Of a DNA stretch of 64,000 bases, positions 51,820 to 60,439 are shown one piece after another; within the stretch, counting starts at the first letter, position 1; each line of letters starts with the position of its first letter. Source of the DNA: Pantoea vagans (GTDB lineage: Bacteria; Pseudomonadota; Gammaproteobacteria; Enterobacterales; Enterobacteriaceae); the NCBI RefSeq assembly GCF_004792415.1, contig NZ_CP038854.1:372001-436000 (forward strand). Direction: 5' to 3'. The position numbers and the translations under genes were made by a program. A model generated the notes under the pieces. That model was not told the origin of the DNA and made no database searches. It saw only the letters and a list, made by a program, of their open reading frames with translations.

Positions 51820-52317
51820 ATGTCTTTCTTTTATCAGCTCTCTGCCACCAGCCTGCAAGGCCAGCCACTCCCGATGGCCGATTATGCTGGCAAGGTGGTT
51901 CTGGTAGTGAACACCGCCAGTCACTGTGGATTTACACCACAATATGCCGGGCTTGAAACACTCTACAAAAAGTATGCTGCCCGGGGCCTGGTGATACTGG
52001 GTTTTCCCTGCAACCAGTTCGGTAAGCAGGAACCGGGAAATGCCGACGAGATCGCGCAGACATGCCATATCAACTACGGCGTGAGTTTTCCTGTGTCTGA
52101 AAAAGTGGACGTTAACGGTACCGCAACGCACCCGATTTTCCGTTACCTGAAAGAAGAGTTACCCGGCGTGCTGGGTGTCCGTATTAAATGGAACTTCACC
52201 AAGTTCCTGATTGGGCGCGATGGCAAACCCATCAAACGATTTGCACCGACAACGACGCCCGGGAAAATGGAAGCTGCCATTCTGGCTGCCCTTTCAGCGG
52301 GTAACAATGGGAATTAG
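51820..52317 (+). CDS. Glutathione/thioredoxin peroxidase (BtuE-like)
   Basis: A 165-residue Cys-type GPx. The catalytic tetrad can be seen: Cys in VVNTASHCGFTPQY, Gln in GFPCNQFGKQEPG, Trp-Asn in KWNFTKFLIGRDG. The Cys, not selenocysteine, marks bacterial enzymes that use thioredoxin or glutathione to reduce peroxides. I start at the ATG at 51820 (MSFFYQLSATSL) behind GAGGATTG; the frame extends 18 codons upstream without support. Single gene. Confidence 0.93.
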   Translation: MSFFYQLSATSLQGQPLPMADYAGKVVLVVNTASHCGFTPQYAGLETLYKKYAARGLVILGFPCNQFGKQEPGNADEIAQTCHINYGVSFPVSEKVDVNGTATHPIFRYLKEELPGVLGVRIKWNFTKFLIGRDGKPIKRFAPTTTPGKMEAAILAALSAGNNGN

Positions 52318-52538
52318 CCCTCTACGAAGAAGATGAAATTAACGATGTTCTGAGCCCGACATTTATTATTCTTCGTGCCCTTATCAATCGGGATGTTACC
52401 TGCCGATATCAGCGAATACTCAGCCTGTATTTGCTTCGTAACCTGATACCTGCAAAAGCCTCAATGGGCAAATTGGTTAAGCTGATGATCATAATGGCGT
52501 CACAGGCACGCTAACCCGTAACGCTCTCCAGGTTATTT

Positions 52539-53267
52539 TTACGCAATCATCCCGCCATCAATCACCAGCTCGGTGCCGCTGATATAGCTGCTTTCATCGG
52601 AAGCCAGAAACAGTGCCGCAGCCGCCACTTCCTCAGGATGTCCCAGCCGCTTTGCCGGGATCCGGGCGGTCAGCGTCTGCCTGACTTCATCGCTGGCCCG
52701 GTCAAACATCGGCGTGTTGGTAGGACCAGGACTCAGCGTGTTAACCCTGATGCCGCGCGGTGCCAGCTCGCTATTCCAGGTGCGTGCATAAGACCGTACC
52801 GCAGCCTTGCTGGCGGAATAGCTGCCATAGCCGGGATTCGCTATCGCGCCCGCAACGGAACCCACCAGCACGATACTGCCGCCCTCACCCATCAATCGCA
52901 CCGCGTGCTGCACCGTCAGCACCATGGCTCGCACATTCAGATTAAAAGCGCGATCGATGTGTTCTTCCGTGGTCTCTTCCAGGCTGGCCGGTTCAGACAC
53001 ACCTGAAGAGTTGACGAGGATATCGAGGCGACCCGCTCGGGTGCCAAGGGTTTCGAACAGACGCGCAAGGTCGTCTGTGCGGGTGATATCACCCTGAATG
53101 GCCTCGGCCTGACCGCCGATCAGTGCGACTGCCTCAGCCAGCTGTGCTTCGCGCCGGCCGGTGATAAACACGCGTGCACCTTCCTCTGCAAAACGACGAG
53201 CGACAGCAAGGCCGATACCGCTATTACCCCCGGTGACAAGGGCGACTTTTCCACTCAGTTTCATCAT
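52539..53267 (-). CDS. SDR oxidoreductase divergent from an HxlR regulator
   Basis: A 242-residue SDR: VTGGNSGIGLAVARRFAEEGARVFITGRRE (cofactor loop with Arg residues favouring NADP), DILVNSSGVSEP (a Ser in the usual NNAG), IVLVGSVAGAIANPGYGSYSASKAAV (Ser, YSASK) and the C-terminal SYISGTELVIDGGMIA. Two adjacent ATGs are possible starts. It shares an AT-rich promoter region with the HxlR gene at 53366, a pairing common for reductases that respond to aldehydes or quinones. Confidence 0.92.
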   Translation of the reverse strand: MMKLSGKVALVTGGNSGIGLAVARRFAEEGARVFITGRREAQLAEAVALIGGQAEAIQGDITRTDDLARLFETLGTRAGRLDILVNSSGVSEPASLEETTEEHIDRAFNLNVRAMVLTVQHAVRLMGEGGSIVLVGSVAGAIANPGYGSYSASKAAVRSYARTWNSELAPRGIRVNTLSPGPTNTPMFDRASDEVRQTLTARIPAKRLGHPEEVAAAALFLASDESSYISGTELVIDGGMIA

Positions 53268-53365
53268 TGCGACTCCGGATAGAGGTTAGACACCCGATGG
53301 TATATTTATTATATTTAGTGTCAATTACGCACCTGATGTACACCAGATATCCTCAAGGAAACCTC

Positions 53366-53749
53366 ATGGCAACTGACATCACTCAGCTACTGGCCGAGAT
53401 CAACAGCACCCGCCCTGTCCTGGAACAGGTAGCGAATAAGTGGTCGGTTTTAATCCTCACCGTTTTATGCTCTCAGCCCTCGCGTTTTAATGCCATCAAG
53501 CGCAGGCTCGACCCCATCACCCATAAATCTCTGACAGAGGCATTAAGACGGCTGGAACGCAACGGGCTGGTGAGCCGCCGCGTGATTGCTTCATCACCAG
53601 TGGCGGTCGAATATGCGATTACCCCGCTGGGTCGGACATTGCAGGAGCCTTTTGTCGCGCTGGTGAACTGGGCAAAGCAACATGGAGGCGCCATGGAACA
53701 GGCGCAGGCGGGTTATGATGAAGGTCGGGATGACGAAGAATCTGCATGA
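53366..53749 (+). CDS. HxlR-family winged-helix regulator
   Basis: A 127-residue HxlR regulator with the canonical blocks: ANKWSVLILTVLCSQPSRFNAIKRRLDPITHKSLTEALRRLERNGLVSRR and VEYAITPLGRTLQEPFVALVNWA. The start at 53366 follows CAAGGAAACCTC; the open frame extends 33 codons upstream but without ribosome site. HxlR proteins sense reactive electrophiles and often control the adjacent reductase, here the divergent SDR. Confidence 0.93.
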   Translation: MATDITQLLAEINSTRPVLEQVANKWSVLILTVLCSQPSRFNAIKRRLDPITHKSLTEALRRLERNGLVSRRVIASSPVAVEYAITPLGRTLQEPFVALVNWAKQHGGAMEQAQAGYDEGRDDEESA

Positions 53750-53856
53750 ACTTAGCCTGAGCACCGTTCCTGCATGATAGCGCAGGGTGATGAGCAGATA
53801 AGTGCAGGATAAGCCTGACAGGAGTCAAAGCGGAGACCCGCCATCATATACAACGG

Positions 53857-55104
53857 CTACTCCGCTGCTGGCTCAAAAAACTGATAAGAACCATCACGTC
53901 GTGCTTTAGCCTGGTACATCGCCTTATCTGCGTTTTCGAATAACATTTTGGCCGTTGCTGTCCCGAAGCGGGCAAGGCTGATACCAATCGCCGCGCCGAT
54001 GCGTACATCCATATTATCGATGGCGAAAGGTGCCTGCAGACTGTCAATAATCCGCAGGGCAATCGCGGACGCGGCTTCGTGATTGCTGCACTTAGCAGCC
54101 ACGACAAACTCATCGCCACCCAGGCGCGCCACTGAATCGCCCGGACGCATACAGTGTCGCAGTCGTTCACTGACCTGTTGCAGCAGGGCATCGCCAGTCG
54201 CGTGACCCATCAGGTCGTTCACCGCCTTGAAGCCATTCAAATCGATAAACATCACCGTGGTGTAGGCCTGATCGTCTGCCTGCGCCAGCATGAATTCCAC
54301 CTTCTCGTTAATCCAGGCACGATTGTGCAGCCCGGTCAGCGTGTCCAGGGTTGCCAGCTTCTCAAGATTACGCATCCGTTCTTTGTCCCGCGTGATATCG
54401 CGCGATACCAGCACGGCACCAATATTTTTTCCTGAATTAGGATTGATGACGCCACAGGCTTTGGTACCCAGTGAGATGTAATGGCCGTCGCGATGCAGTT
54501 TGCGAACCTCAACAACATCCGGCAGTACCCCGCCGCTGAAGATACATCCCAGCGCTTCGGTGGCTAATTCGCGGTCATCCGGGTGCAGGAAATCCACCAC
54601 CAGTTGCCCCACAACCTCTTCGGTGGTCCAGCCTATGATTTCGCTGTAAGAGGGAGAGATTGATACGTATCTGCCTTCCGCGTCACAATGGGCAATCAGA
54701 TCGGTACTGTTTTCAATCAGAAGGCGATACTCCGCCGCCGTGCGCAGCGCATCTTCCAGGGCTTTACGCTGCCCGGTCACATCCAGAATAAAGCCGTTGT
54801 ACTGCAGATGGGAGGTGCCAGGCTGGCAATCCGGCAGGCCGGAAACAAGGACCCGGCGCGTCTGGCCATCCAGACAATGGATCGGCACTTCAATATGGAA
54901 AGGCGTCAGCAATTCCAGGGCTGCAGTCAGTTGCAGCGCGATCTTTGCATCGTCGTCAGCCTGCGCCAGTCTCAGCCATGAACTCAGCGTCACGCCCTTA
55001 AGTTCAGGCATCAGACCCGCAGGACTCTCCTGACTGGCGATGCAGATCCCCCGGGCATCCGTAGACCAAACAGCGGTAAAAGAAGGTTTGATCATTGGGT
55101 TCAT
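53857..55104 (-). CDS. PAS-GGDEF diguanylate cyclase
   Basis: A 415-residue signalling protein. Two PAS-like segments precede the catalytic part: a weak one at about residues 8-110 and a clear one, YRLLIENSTDLIAHCDAEGRYVSISPSYSEIIGWTTEEVVGQ, at about 124-165. The GGDEF domain is intact (LDTLTGLHNRAWI, FIDLNGFKAVNDLMGHATGDALL, ARLGGDEFVVAAK). An RPGD inhibitory c-di-GMP site lies exactly five residues before GGDEF. It has no membrane segment and no EAL domain, so it is a soluble cyclase with feedback control. Confidence 0.94.
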   Translation of the reverse strand: MNPMIKPSFTAVWSTDARGICIASQESPAGLMPELKGVTLSSWLRLAQADDDAKIALQLTAALELLTPFHIEVPIHCLDGQTRRVLVSGLPDCQPGTSHLQYNGFILDVTGQRKALEDALRTAAEYRLLIENSTDLIAHCDAEGRYVSISPSYSEIIGWTTEEVVGQLVVDFLHPDDRELATEALGCIFSGGVLPDVVEVRKLHRDGHYISLGTKACGVINPNSGKNIGAVLVSRDITRDKERMRNLEKLATLDTLTGLHNRAWINEKVEFMLAQADDQAYTTVMFIDLNGFKAVNDLMGHATGDALLQQVSERLRHCMRPGDSVARLGGDEFVVAAKCSNHEAASAIALRIIDSLQAPFAIDNMDVRIGAAIGISLARFGTATAKMLFENADKAMYQAKARRDGSYQFFEPAAE

Positions 55105-55864
55105 GGCGGCCGGCTCCGACGTTGCTGACGATGTTAAATAAGTTCAATACACGTCGCTACAGACCTGATTATAACCGTTAATGCCTGCCTGCAGCTGAGG
55201 AAGGCTATGGATAAGGGTTCAGTATTGCGGGCCGTGATAAATCCTGGCGGAAACTGAAGCCTTTCCGGCAGCGGTTTCTGAGGTGCCCTCTCCTGTGGCA
55301 TTACGCAAAGCTGTCAGGCTGCAGTATCAGAAGTATGAGCCTGTTTATATCGGCTCATCGGGGCATAATCTTTAATCACAGCATGTTGTCTGAGGGCTGT
55401 GAACCCTGAAACAGGCTGAACATCGCTGCCTCAGTAAATCCCTGCGGGTTGCGGGGTTTCACTCAGTGACATTATTCCGGCTGGCTGAAGAACGGGGTAA
55501 AAGATAGCCGGGCCGACAAAGGCTATAACGCTGACCATTAATTGCGCCTCACAATTTGTTAATTTTTTTACTCATAGAAAAGGCGCTGACTGAAAGAGCC
55601 ATTCGGGCCTTTCTGAAAATTTCTTCAGGACAGTCACGATCTAATACCCGGGAAGATGTATAAAAACGCTTTTAATACAGAATAATAATGGCGCTTAACT
55701 TGTAAAAAACTGCACATCGTGGCGCATTTCTATTCTCAGGGCAGCAGTAAAAAGCCTGTAAAAAATTTCTCTCGCCTCACCTGCAGCTTAATCTTTTCTT
55801 AAGATTAATCCTATAACATCCCCGCTGTATTAGCCCATGTTGGGCTTTTCCGGAGTATCACCCT
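55105..55864. other. Long intergenic region before the DUF347 gene
   Basis: About 760 bases without a gene or a repeat that I can support. The last 60 bases carry the ribosome site (CCGGAG) of the next gene. A small RNA or decayed gene cannot be excluded from sequence alone. Confidence 0.4.
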
Positions 55865-56638
55865 ATGCAAAATAACAACACAGCTTCTCACGCTCTGAGT
55901 AAAGTGCCGGCCGTTACCGCGGCGTTCTGGTTGACCAAAATCGCTGCGACTACCCTGGGTGAAACCGGCGGCGATGCGGTGACGATGTCGATGAATCTCG
56001 GTTATCTGACCGGAACACTGATTTTCGCCATCATCTTTCTGGTCGCTGTCGTGGTGCAGATCAATCGCAACAGCTTTAACAAATGGATCTACTGGTTCAC
56101 CGTCGTGGCGACGACCACCGTCGGTACAACGATGGCGGACTTTGCCGATCGCTCACTGAACATTGGGTATCTGGGCGGTACGCTGCTGCTGAGCACTCTG
56201 CTGATCCTCTCTCTTTTCCTCTGGAAAATGACCTGTGGAACGGTTGCAGTGAGTTCGGTAAGCAACGGTGTAACTGAGAGTTTTTACTGGGTCACCATTA
56301 TGTTTTCTCAGACACTGGGCACCGCATTGGGTGACTGGACGGCAGATAGCGAAGGCCTGGGTTACGATGGCGGGATCCTGCTGTTTGTCGGCGCGCTGGC
56401 GATCATCTGGGCGGCAAGTCGCTTTACCTCCCTTTCACGCACCGCGCTGTTCTGGGCAGCCTTTATCCTGACCCGGCCACTGGGTGCCGTTGTTGGTGAC
56501 TTCCTGGATAAACCCCTTGCTTCGGGCGGACTGGCGCTGAGCCGCTATGGCGCCTCGCTGACGCTGGCACTGATCATCATCGCTTTTCTGGTGGTGCTGC
56601 CACAGCGCCCGGCAATGAAGACTGCTCCTGCGAATTAA
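55865..56638 (+). CDS. DUF347 / COG4705 repeat membrane protein
   Basis: A 257-residue membrane protein built from four related repeats of about 60 residues, each having two helices. Repeat cores: FWLTKIAATTLGETGGDAVTM; TVVATTTVGTTMADFADRSLNIGYLGG; TIMFSQTLGTALGDWTADSEGLGYDGG; AFILTRPLGAVVGDFLDKPLASGG. The repeated T-x-G-x-x-x-D pattern with Asp/Thr facing the membrane interior suggests metal or ion handling, but the function is not known. CCGGAG precedes the ATG. A terminator follows. Confidence 0.88.
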   Translation: MQNNNTASHALSKVPAVTAAFWLTKIAATTLGETGGDAVTMSMNLGYLTGTLIFAIIFLVAVVVQINRNSFNKWIYWFTVVATTTVGTTMADFADRSLNIGYLGGTLLLSTLLILSLFLWKMTCGTVAVSSVSNGVTESFYWVTIMFSQTLGTALGDWTADSEGLGYDGGILLFVGALAIIWAASRFTSLSRTALFWAAFILTRPLGAVVGDFLDKPLASGGLALSRYGASLTLALIIIAFLVVLPQRPAMKTAPAN

Positions 56639-56690
56639 AAAGCGCTACCGGAAGATTTACAGGTCACGCTTCTTCCTAAACGTAGTCAGG

Positions 56691-56716
56691 GCCGCCAGTA
56701 ATGGCGGCTTTTTTAT
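56691..56716 (+). terminator. Terminator of the DUF347 gene
   Basis: GCCGCC-AGTAAT-GGCGGC followed by six T, about 55 bases after the stop. Confidence 0.85.
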
Positions 56717-56751
56717 TATCTGGTCTGTCATCGTCCGCGCAGGCTGTTAAA

Positions 56752-57078
56752 TCAGGCTGGCCGCTCGATGGAAACGATAAGCCCTTCATGGGCAGCAGAG
56801 AGAGCGGGCAGACTTTCTGCTGGCTCCTGCATTTTCACCCGAAATGCTGTGTTGCTGGCATCCAGGAAAACGGTCCTAAGATGTCGGTTGCAGATAAACC
56901 AGATTTCATCGCGGTCATTAGAAAGAATGTAGTAAGCATCCGAGGTTTCAGAGGGGTTAAAGCAGCCCAGCGCGCGATAAGCGGTCTGCGGGGTAAAGCC
57001 ACTGGAAAGCGGCAGCGGCCGGGGGCCATGCGCTAACTCTTCGATCCTGAGGTAAAGTCCCTGTTCAAGCCACAGCAT
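56752..57078 (-). CDS. Hypothetical protein, enterobacterial type
   Basis: A 108-residue soluble protein I cannot assign to a function. MLWLEQGLYLRIEELAHGPRPLPLSSGFTPQTAYRALGCFNPSETSDAYYILSNDRDEIWFICNRHLRT has the composition and lack of low-complexity expected of a real conserved protein. I start at the ATG at 57078, preceded by CAGGATG; the frame extends 13 codons upstream. It lies between the DUF347 gene and the galactan repressor gene, convergent with the former. Confidence 0.65.
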   Translation of the reverse strand: MLWLEQGLYLRIEELAHGPRPLPLSSGFTPQTAYRALGCFNPSETSDAYYILSNDRDEIWFICNRHLRTVFLDASNTAFRVKMQEPAESLPALSAAHEGLIVSIERPA

Positions 57079-57261
57079 AGTGTCACATCCTGGGTGTAGA
57101 GGAATCGGGCTGAGCATGCCGGCTGGTTTAAAGGTAATACGAATGCCCGTTTACCGACCAGCTCAGACAATGGGTAATTTTTCTGGCATTCAGAAGCGTT
57201 ATCCTGATCTGAGCATAGCAGCGGGGTGTTATTATGCTTTTTTATCTTTGTCTGGCCCCCG

Positions 57262-58335
57262 TTACTCAAGCCGGCTGGCAATCAGCCGCAGCTGTTCTGC
57301 AATCTGCTTTAAATCTCGCTGCTGTTGTCCGGCGATACCGGTCGAGTTGCGCACCACCAGCTTTGCGGGCAGAATTGAGGAGGAACGCTGCTCATCCTGC
57401 TCACTGGCCAGCAACAGACGGGCAACCGCCTCTTTACCCTGCAAATCGAGATCAAGTGACACCGTGGTCAGCGCCGGATGGAAAAAGGCACTTTCATAGG
57501 TGTCATCGTAGCCAATTACCGAAATCTGACCTGGCACCGCCACACCGCGCTGATGCAGCGCACTCAGCACGCCCAGCGCCATCTGATCGTTGCCCACCAG
57601 CAACGCACTGAACTCCGGCGCTTCACGCAGCAGTTGCAGCACGCCATTGTAACCACTCTGCGCATCCCAGTTACCGTGGCTGATGCTGACCGGCTTCAGA
57701 CGGTAGCTTTCCAGCGTGTCGAGCCAGCTCTTTAAGCGCAGATTGGCGGAGACCGACTGCTCAGGACCCGCCAGCAGGGCAAACTCGCGATGCCCCTGCT
57801 CATAGAGATATTTAACGCTGGCACGGGTGCCATCAGCCGGGTTAAACGAAACGTTAAACACTGCGCTGTAGGGATCAACATCAAGGAACAGACAGAGAAT
57901 ATCGTCGTTCTCCTGCACAACCTGCTCAGCAGCGCTGCTCTCCAGCGGGACATTAATGATCACTTTATCCACCCGCTGAGACTTCAGCTCATTGATGCAA
58001 TCCTGCAGACTTTGATTGACGTTCTCATCAATCATCGCGATCAGCACCTGGTAGTCCGCAGCATTCGCATAACGTTTAACCGCAGCGGCTACCTGCGAGG
58101 GCGCATGCAACGCCAGCGACGTCGTTACCAGACCCAGGGTTGTGCTCTGCTTGCCCACCAGCTGCTGCGCCAGCCGGTTAGGCACGTAGCGCAGCGTCTC
58201 AATTGCCTGTTCCACCTTGCGACGTGTTGATTCCGAGACGTTTGCCGACTTATTAAGAACCCTTGATACCGTCTGATACGACACGCCAGCATGACGGGCG
58301 ACATCCTCTAAGGTGGCATTTTTTGATTTCATCAT
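57262..58335 (-). CDS. ganR: LacI-family repressor of galactan genes (GanR-like)
   Basis: A 357-residue LacI/GalR regulator. The HTH is LEDVARHAGVSYQTVSRVLNKSANVSESTRRKVEQAIETLRYVPN. The periplasmic-binding-like domain contains KVIINVPLES, NDQMALGVLSALHQRGVAVPGQISVIGYDDTYESAFFHPALTTVSLDL. Lys/Arg-rich start MMKSKN at 58335 follows AGGGATGCGA. It is divergent from a LamB-type porin gene and adjacent to GH42/GH53 genes, so galactobiose or galactose-type oligomers are the likely inducers, as for GanR in Dickeya. Confidence 0.88.
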   Translation of the reverse strand: MMKSKNATLEDVARHAGVSYQTVSRVLNKSANVSESTRRKVEQAIETLRYVPNRLAQQLVGKQSTTLGLVTTSLALHAPSQVAAAVKRYANAADYQVLIAMIDENVNQSLQDCINELKSQRVDKVIINVPLESSAAEQVVQENDDILCLFLDVDPYSAVFNVSFNPADGTRASVKYLYEQGHREFALLAGPEQSVSANLRLKSWLDTLESYRLKPVSISHGNWDAQSGYNGVLQLLREAPEFSALLVGNDQMALGVLSALHQRGVAVPGQISVIGYDDTYESAFFHPALTTVSLDLDLQGKEAVARLLLASEQDEQRSSSILPAKLVVRNSTGIAGQQQRDLKQIAEQLRLIASRLE

Positions 58336-58433
58336 TCGCATCCCTGATTACCGATGGCGGAATGTTATCACAGCCCTGATGTCAGCCAGACTACCGCAGT
58401 CACATTGCGCGAATAAAAAGTAAAAGTAATACC

Positions 58434-58466
58434 TTCACATTGTGAAATTTGGTGATCTGATTCACT
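58434..58466. promoter_or_regulatory. Operator and CRP-like site between ganR and the porin gene
   Basis: TTCACA-T-TGTGAA (58434-58446) is a perfect palindrome, a candidate GanR site. GGTGA-TCTGAT-TCACT (58451-58466) deviates from the CRP consensus TGTGA-N6-TCACA at two positions. Together they suggest dual control by sugar and cAMP-CRP. Confidence 0.6.
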
Positions 58467-58597
58467 AATCGTTACAGATTGCGGCACTTTATTTGCAGTG
58501 CATCACACATTATCGCGATTTTATTTGTCACTCATCTGACAAAAAGCGTTTACTGCCGCTGTCATGTGAACGTATTACAAATAAAATTGAGGATAAC

Positions 58598-59860
58598 ATG
58601 GAAACAAGGTTACGTACTGCTGCTGTGGCGCTTGCTGCGGCCCTGACCTCCCCGACGCTCTATGCCGCCATCGACAACATCGATTTCCATGGCTATCTGC
58701 GTGGTGGCGTTGGCGTCTCACAGGATGGCGGTATTGAAGAGTATCAAAAGAACAAGGTTGGCCGTCTCGGCAATGAAGCCGACACTTATGGCGAGGTTGA
58801 GCTGGGCAGCGAAGTCTACAAAAAAGATGATGTCAGTTTTTACGTCGACACCATGGTCAGTATGTTCTCCGACGGCTCAAACGATAACGAAACCACCTTC
58901 GGCGACGATGCGCAGTTTGGCCTGCGTCAGCTCAACCTGCAGATCAAAGGCCTGGTGCCGGGTGATAAAGATGCGGTGATCTGGGGCGGTAAACGCTACT
59001 ACCAGCGTCACGATTTGCACATCATTGATACCAAGTACTGGAACATCTCGGGTTCAGGTGCCGGTATTGAAAACTACACGCTCGGTCCGGGCGCTATCTC
59101 CTTTGCCTGGATTCGTGGCGATGCGAATGACGTGGATTACCGTGTCGATGGCGACAACGACGTCAACATTAACTACCTCGATCTTCGCTATGCCGGCTGG
59201 AAACCCTGGAACGGTGCCTGGACCGAGTTTGGTATCGATTACGCCATGCCAAACACCACCAACAAACAGAAAGAATATGGTGGCCTCTATGACGCAGATA
59301 ACGGCGTCATGCTCACCAGTGAAATCAGTCAGGACATGTGGGGCGGCTACCAGAAACTGGTGTTCCAGTACGCCAACAAAGGTCTGGCGCAGAACATGAT
59401 TTCGCAGGGCGGCGGATGGTATGACATGTGGAATGATACTCAAAACGCCACTGGCTACCGCGTGATTAACACCGGTCTGCTCCCAATCACCGATAAGTTC
59501 TCCCTGAATCAGGTCTTTACCTGGGGATCGGCGGACGATGTCACCGCGCAGACCAGCAAAAGCACCCTGCTGTCACTGGTGGGTCGTGGTCAGTATCAGT
59601 TTACGCAGTATGTTCGCGGCATCGGTGAAGTTGGTAGCTTCTGGCAGAAAGATGAAAACAAAGTGGGCAGCGACTACAAAGCGGCGGGACAGAAATATAC
59701 GCTGGCGCTGGGTCTGGCAGCCGGTCCCGAATTTATGTCTCGTCCTGAACTGCGACTGTTTGCCTCTTACCTGAATGACTCAGAGGATGGACACAGCTTT
59801 AAAGACAACACCAGTAATAATAACTGGAACTTCGGCGTACAGGTCGAAGCCTGGTGGTAA
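58598..59860 (+). CDS. ganL: LamB-type carbohydrate porin (galacto-oligosaccharide porin)
   Basis: A 420-residue outer-membrane porin of the maltoporin family. Signal peptide METRLRTAAVALAAALTSPTLYAA; then IDNIDFHGYLRGGVGVSQDGG, NEADTYGEVELGSEVYK, VIWGGKRYYQRHDLHIIDTKYWN and many alternating aromatic beta strands up to the C-terminal WNFGVQVEAWW, with the terminal aromatic. I start at 58598 behind GAGGATAAC. It is divergent from the repressor and near GH42/GH53 genes, so galactan oligomers are the likely cargo. The assignment to ganL rather than lamB rests on this context. Confidence 0.9.
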   Translation: METRLRTAAVALAAALTSPTLYAAIDNIDFHGYLRGGVGVSQDGGIEEYQKNKVGRLGNEADTYGEVELGSEVYKKDDVSFYVDTMVSMFSDGSNDNETTFGDDAQFGLRQLNLQIKGLVPGDKDAVIWGGKRYYQRHDLHIIDTKYWNISGSGAGIENYTLGPGAISFAWIRGDANDVDYRVDGDNDVNINYLDLRYAGWKPWNGAWTEFGIDYAMPNTTNKQKEYGGLYDADNGVMLTSEISQDMWGGYQKLVFQYANKGLAQNMISQGGGWYDMWNDTQNATGYRVINTGLLPITDKFSLNQVFTWGSADDVTAQTSKSTLLSLVGRGQYQFTQYVRGIGEVGSFWQKDENKVGSDYKAAGQKYTLALGLAAGPEFMSRPELRLFASYLNDSEDGHSFKDNTSNNNWNFGVQVEAWW

Positions 59861-59914
59861 CCGCGCAATCTCCTCATTGCGATCATTATTGAGCTCTTAT
59901 GCAGGGGCTTATTT

Positions 59915-59945
59915 GGATAACCGGCGACGGTTATCCATTTTTTTA
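59915..59945 (+). terminator. Terminator of the porin gene
   Basis: GGATAACC-GGCGAC-GGTTATCC followed by a T-rich run, 55 bases after the stop codon. Confidence 0.85.
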
Positions 59946-59966
59946 TGCGTATTTCCAGGGCGGCTG

Positions 59967-60281
59967 TTACTCCGGTTTAAAGAAACGTTCTTCCAGCAGC
60001 TGACGCAGCTGGTCGGACTGCTTACCAAAGATCGCATGCACCTCACGCCCCAGGATCACCACACCAATCGCCCCGGCTTTCTGCAATCCCGCCGTGTCTA
60101 CGGCTTTCAGCGATGTCACCTTCACCCGCAGCCGGGTTATACAGGCGTCCACCTGCTGAATATTGTCACGTCCGCCAAAACACCCGACAAGCCGCTCCAG
60201 TAATGCGTTGTCTATCTCAACCTCTTCTGCCGTTATCGGCTGTCGGCTGAAATATTGCTTAAACGATTTCAGACTCACCAT
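59967..60281 (-). CDS. Orphan PTS EIIB domain (glucose family)
   Basis: A 104-residue stand-alone EIIB of the glucose/sucrose PTS family. The phosphorylated Cys is in NIQQVDACITRLRVKV, and GAIGVVILGREVHAIFGKQSDQLRQLLEE completes the domain. I start at the ATG at 60281, after AAGGAGAACAAC. No EIIC or EIIA gene is in the window. It lies downstream of the GH42 gene on the same strand, but a strong terminator (60302-60324) separates it. It may phosphorylate a partner elsewhere or serve as a regulator. Confidence 0.9.
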   Translation of the reverse strand: MVSLKSFKQYFSRQPITAEEVEIDNALLERLVGCFGGRDNIQQVDACITRLRVKVTSLKAVDTAGLQKAGAIGVVILGREVHAIFGKQSDQLRQLLEERFFKPE

Positions 60282-60301
60282 GTTGTTCTCCTTCAGATGA
60301 T

Positions 60302-60324
60302 AAAAAGGCGGGCTGCTGCCCGCC
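60302..60324 (-). terminator. Strong terminator directly before the EIIB gene
   Basis: GGCGGGC-TGCT-GCCCGCC with a run of five T on the minus strand. It lies about 20 bases upstream of the EIIB start, so it ends the gan operon and may act as an attenuator for EIIB. Confidence 0.85.
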
Positions 60325-60439
60325 ACTCACGACTGATAAATGAAAACGAGAGGCACAGGCTCGGGACCGCTCACAGAATATACACTCTTCGTGCACCCAT
60401 CCTGCAATCAGGCTCTGAAAAACCTGCCCCTGAGTAGCC

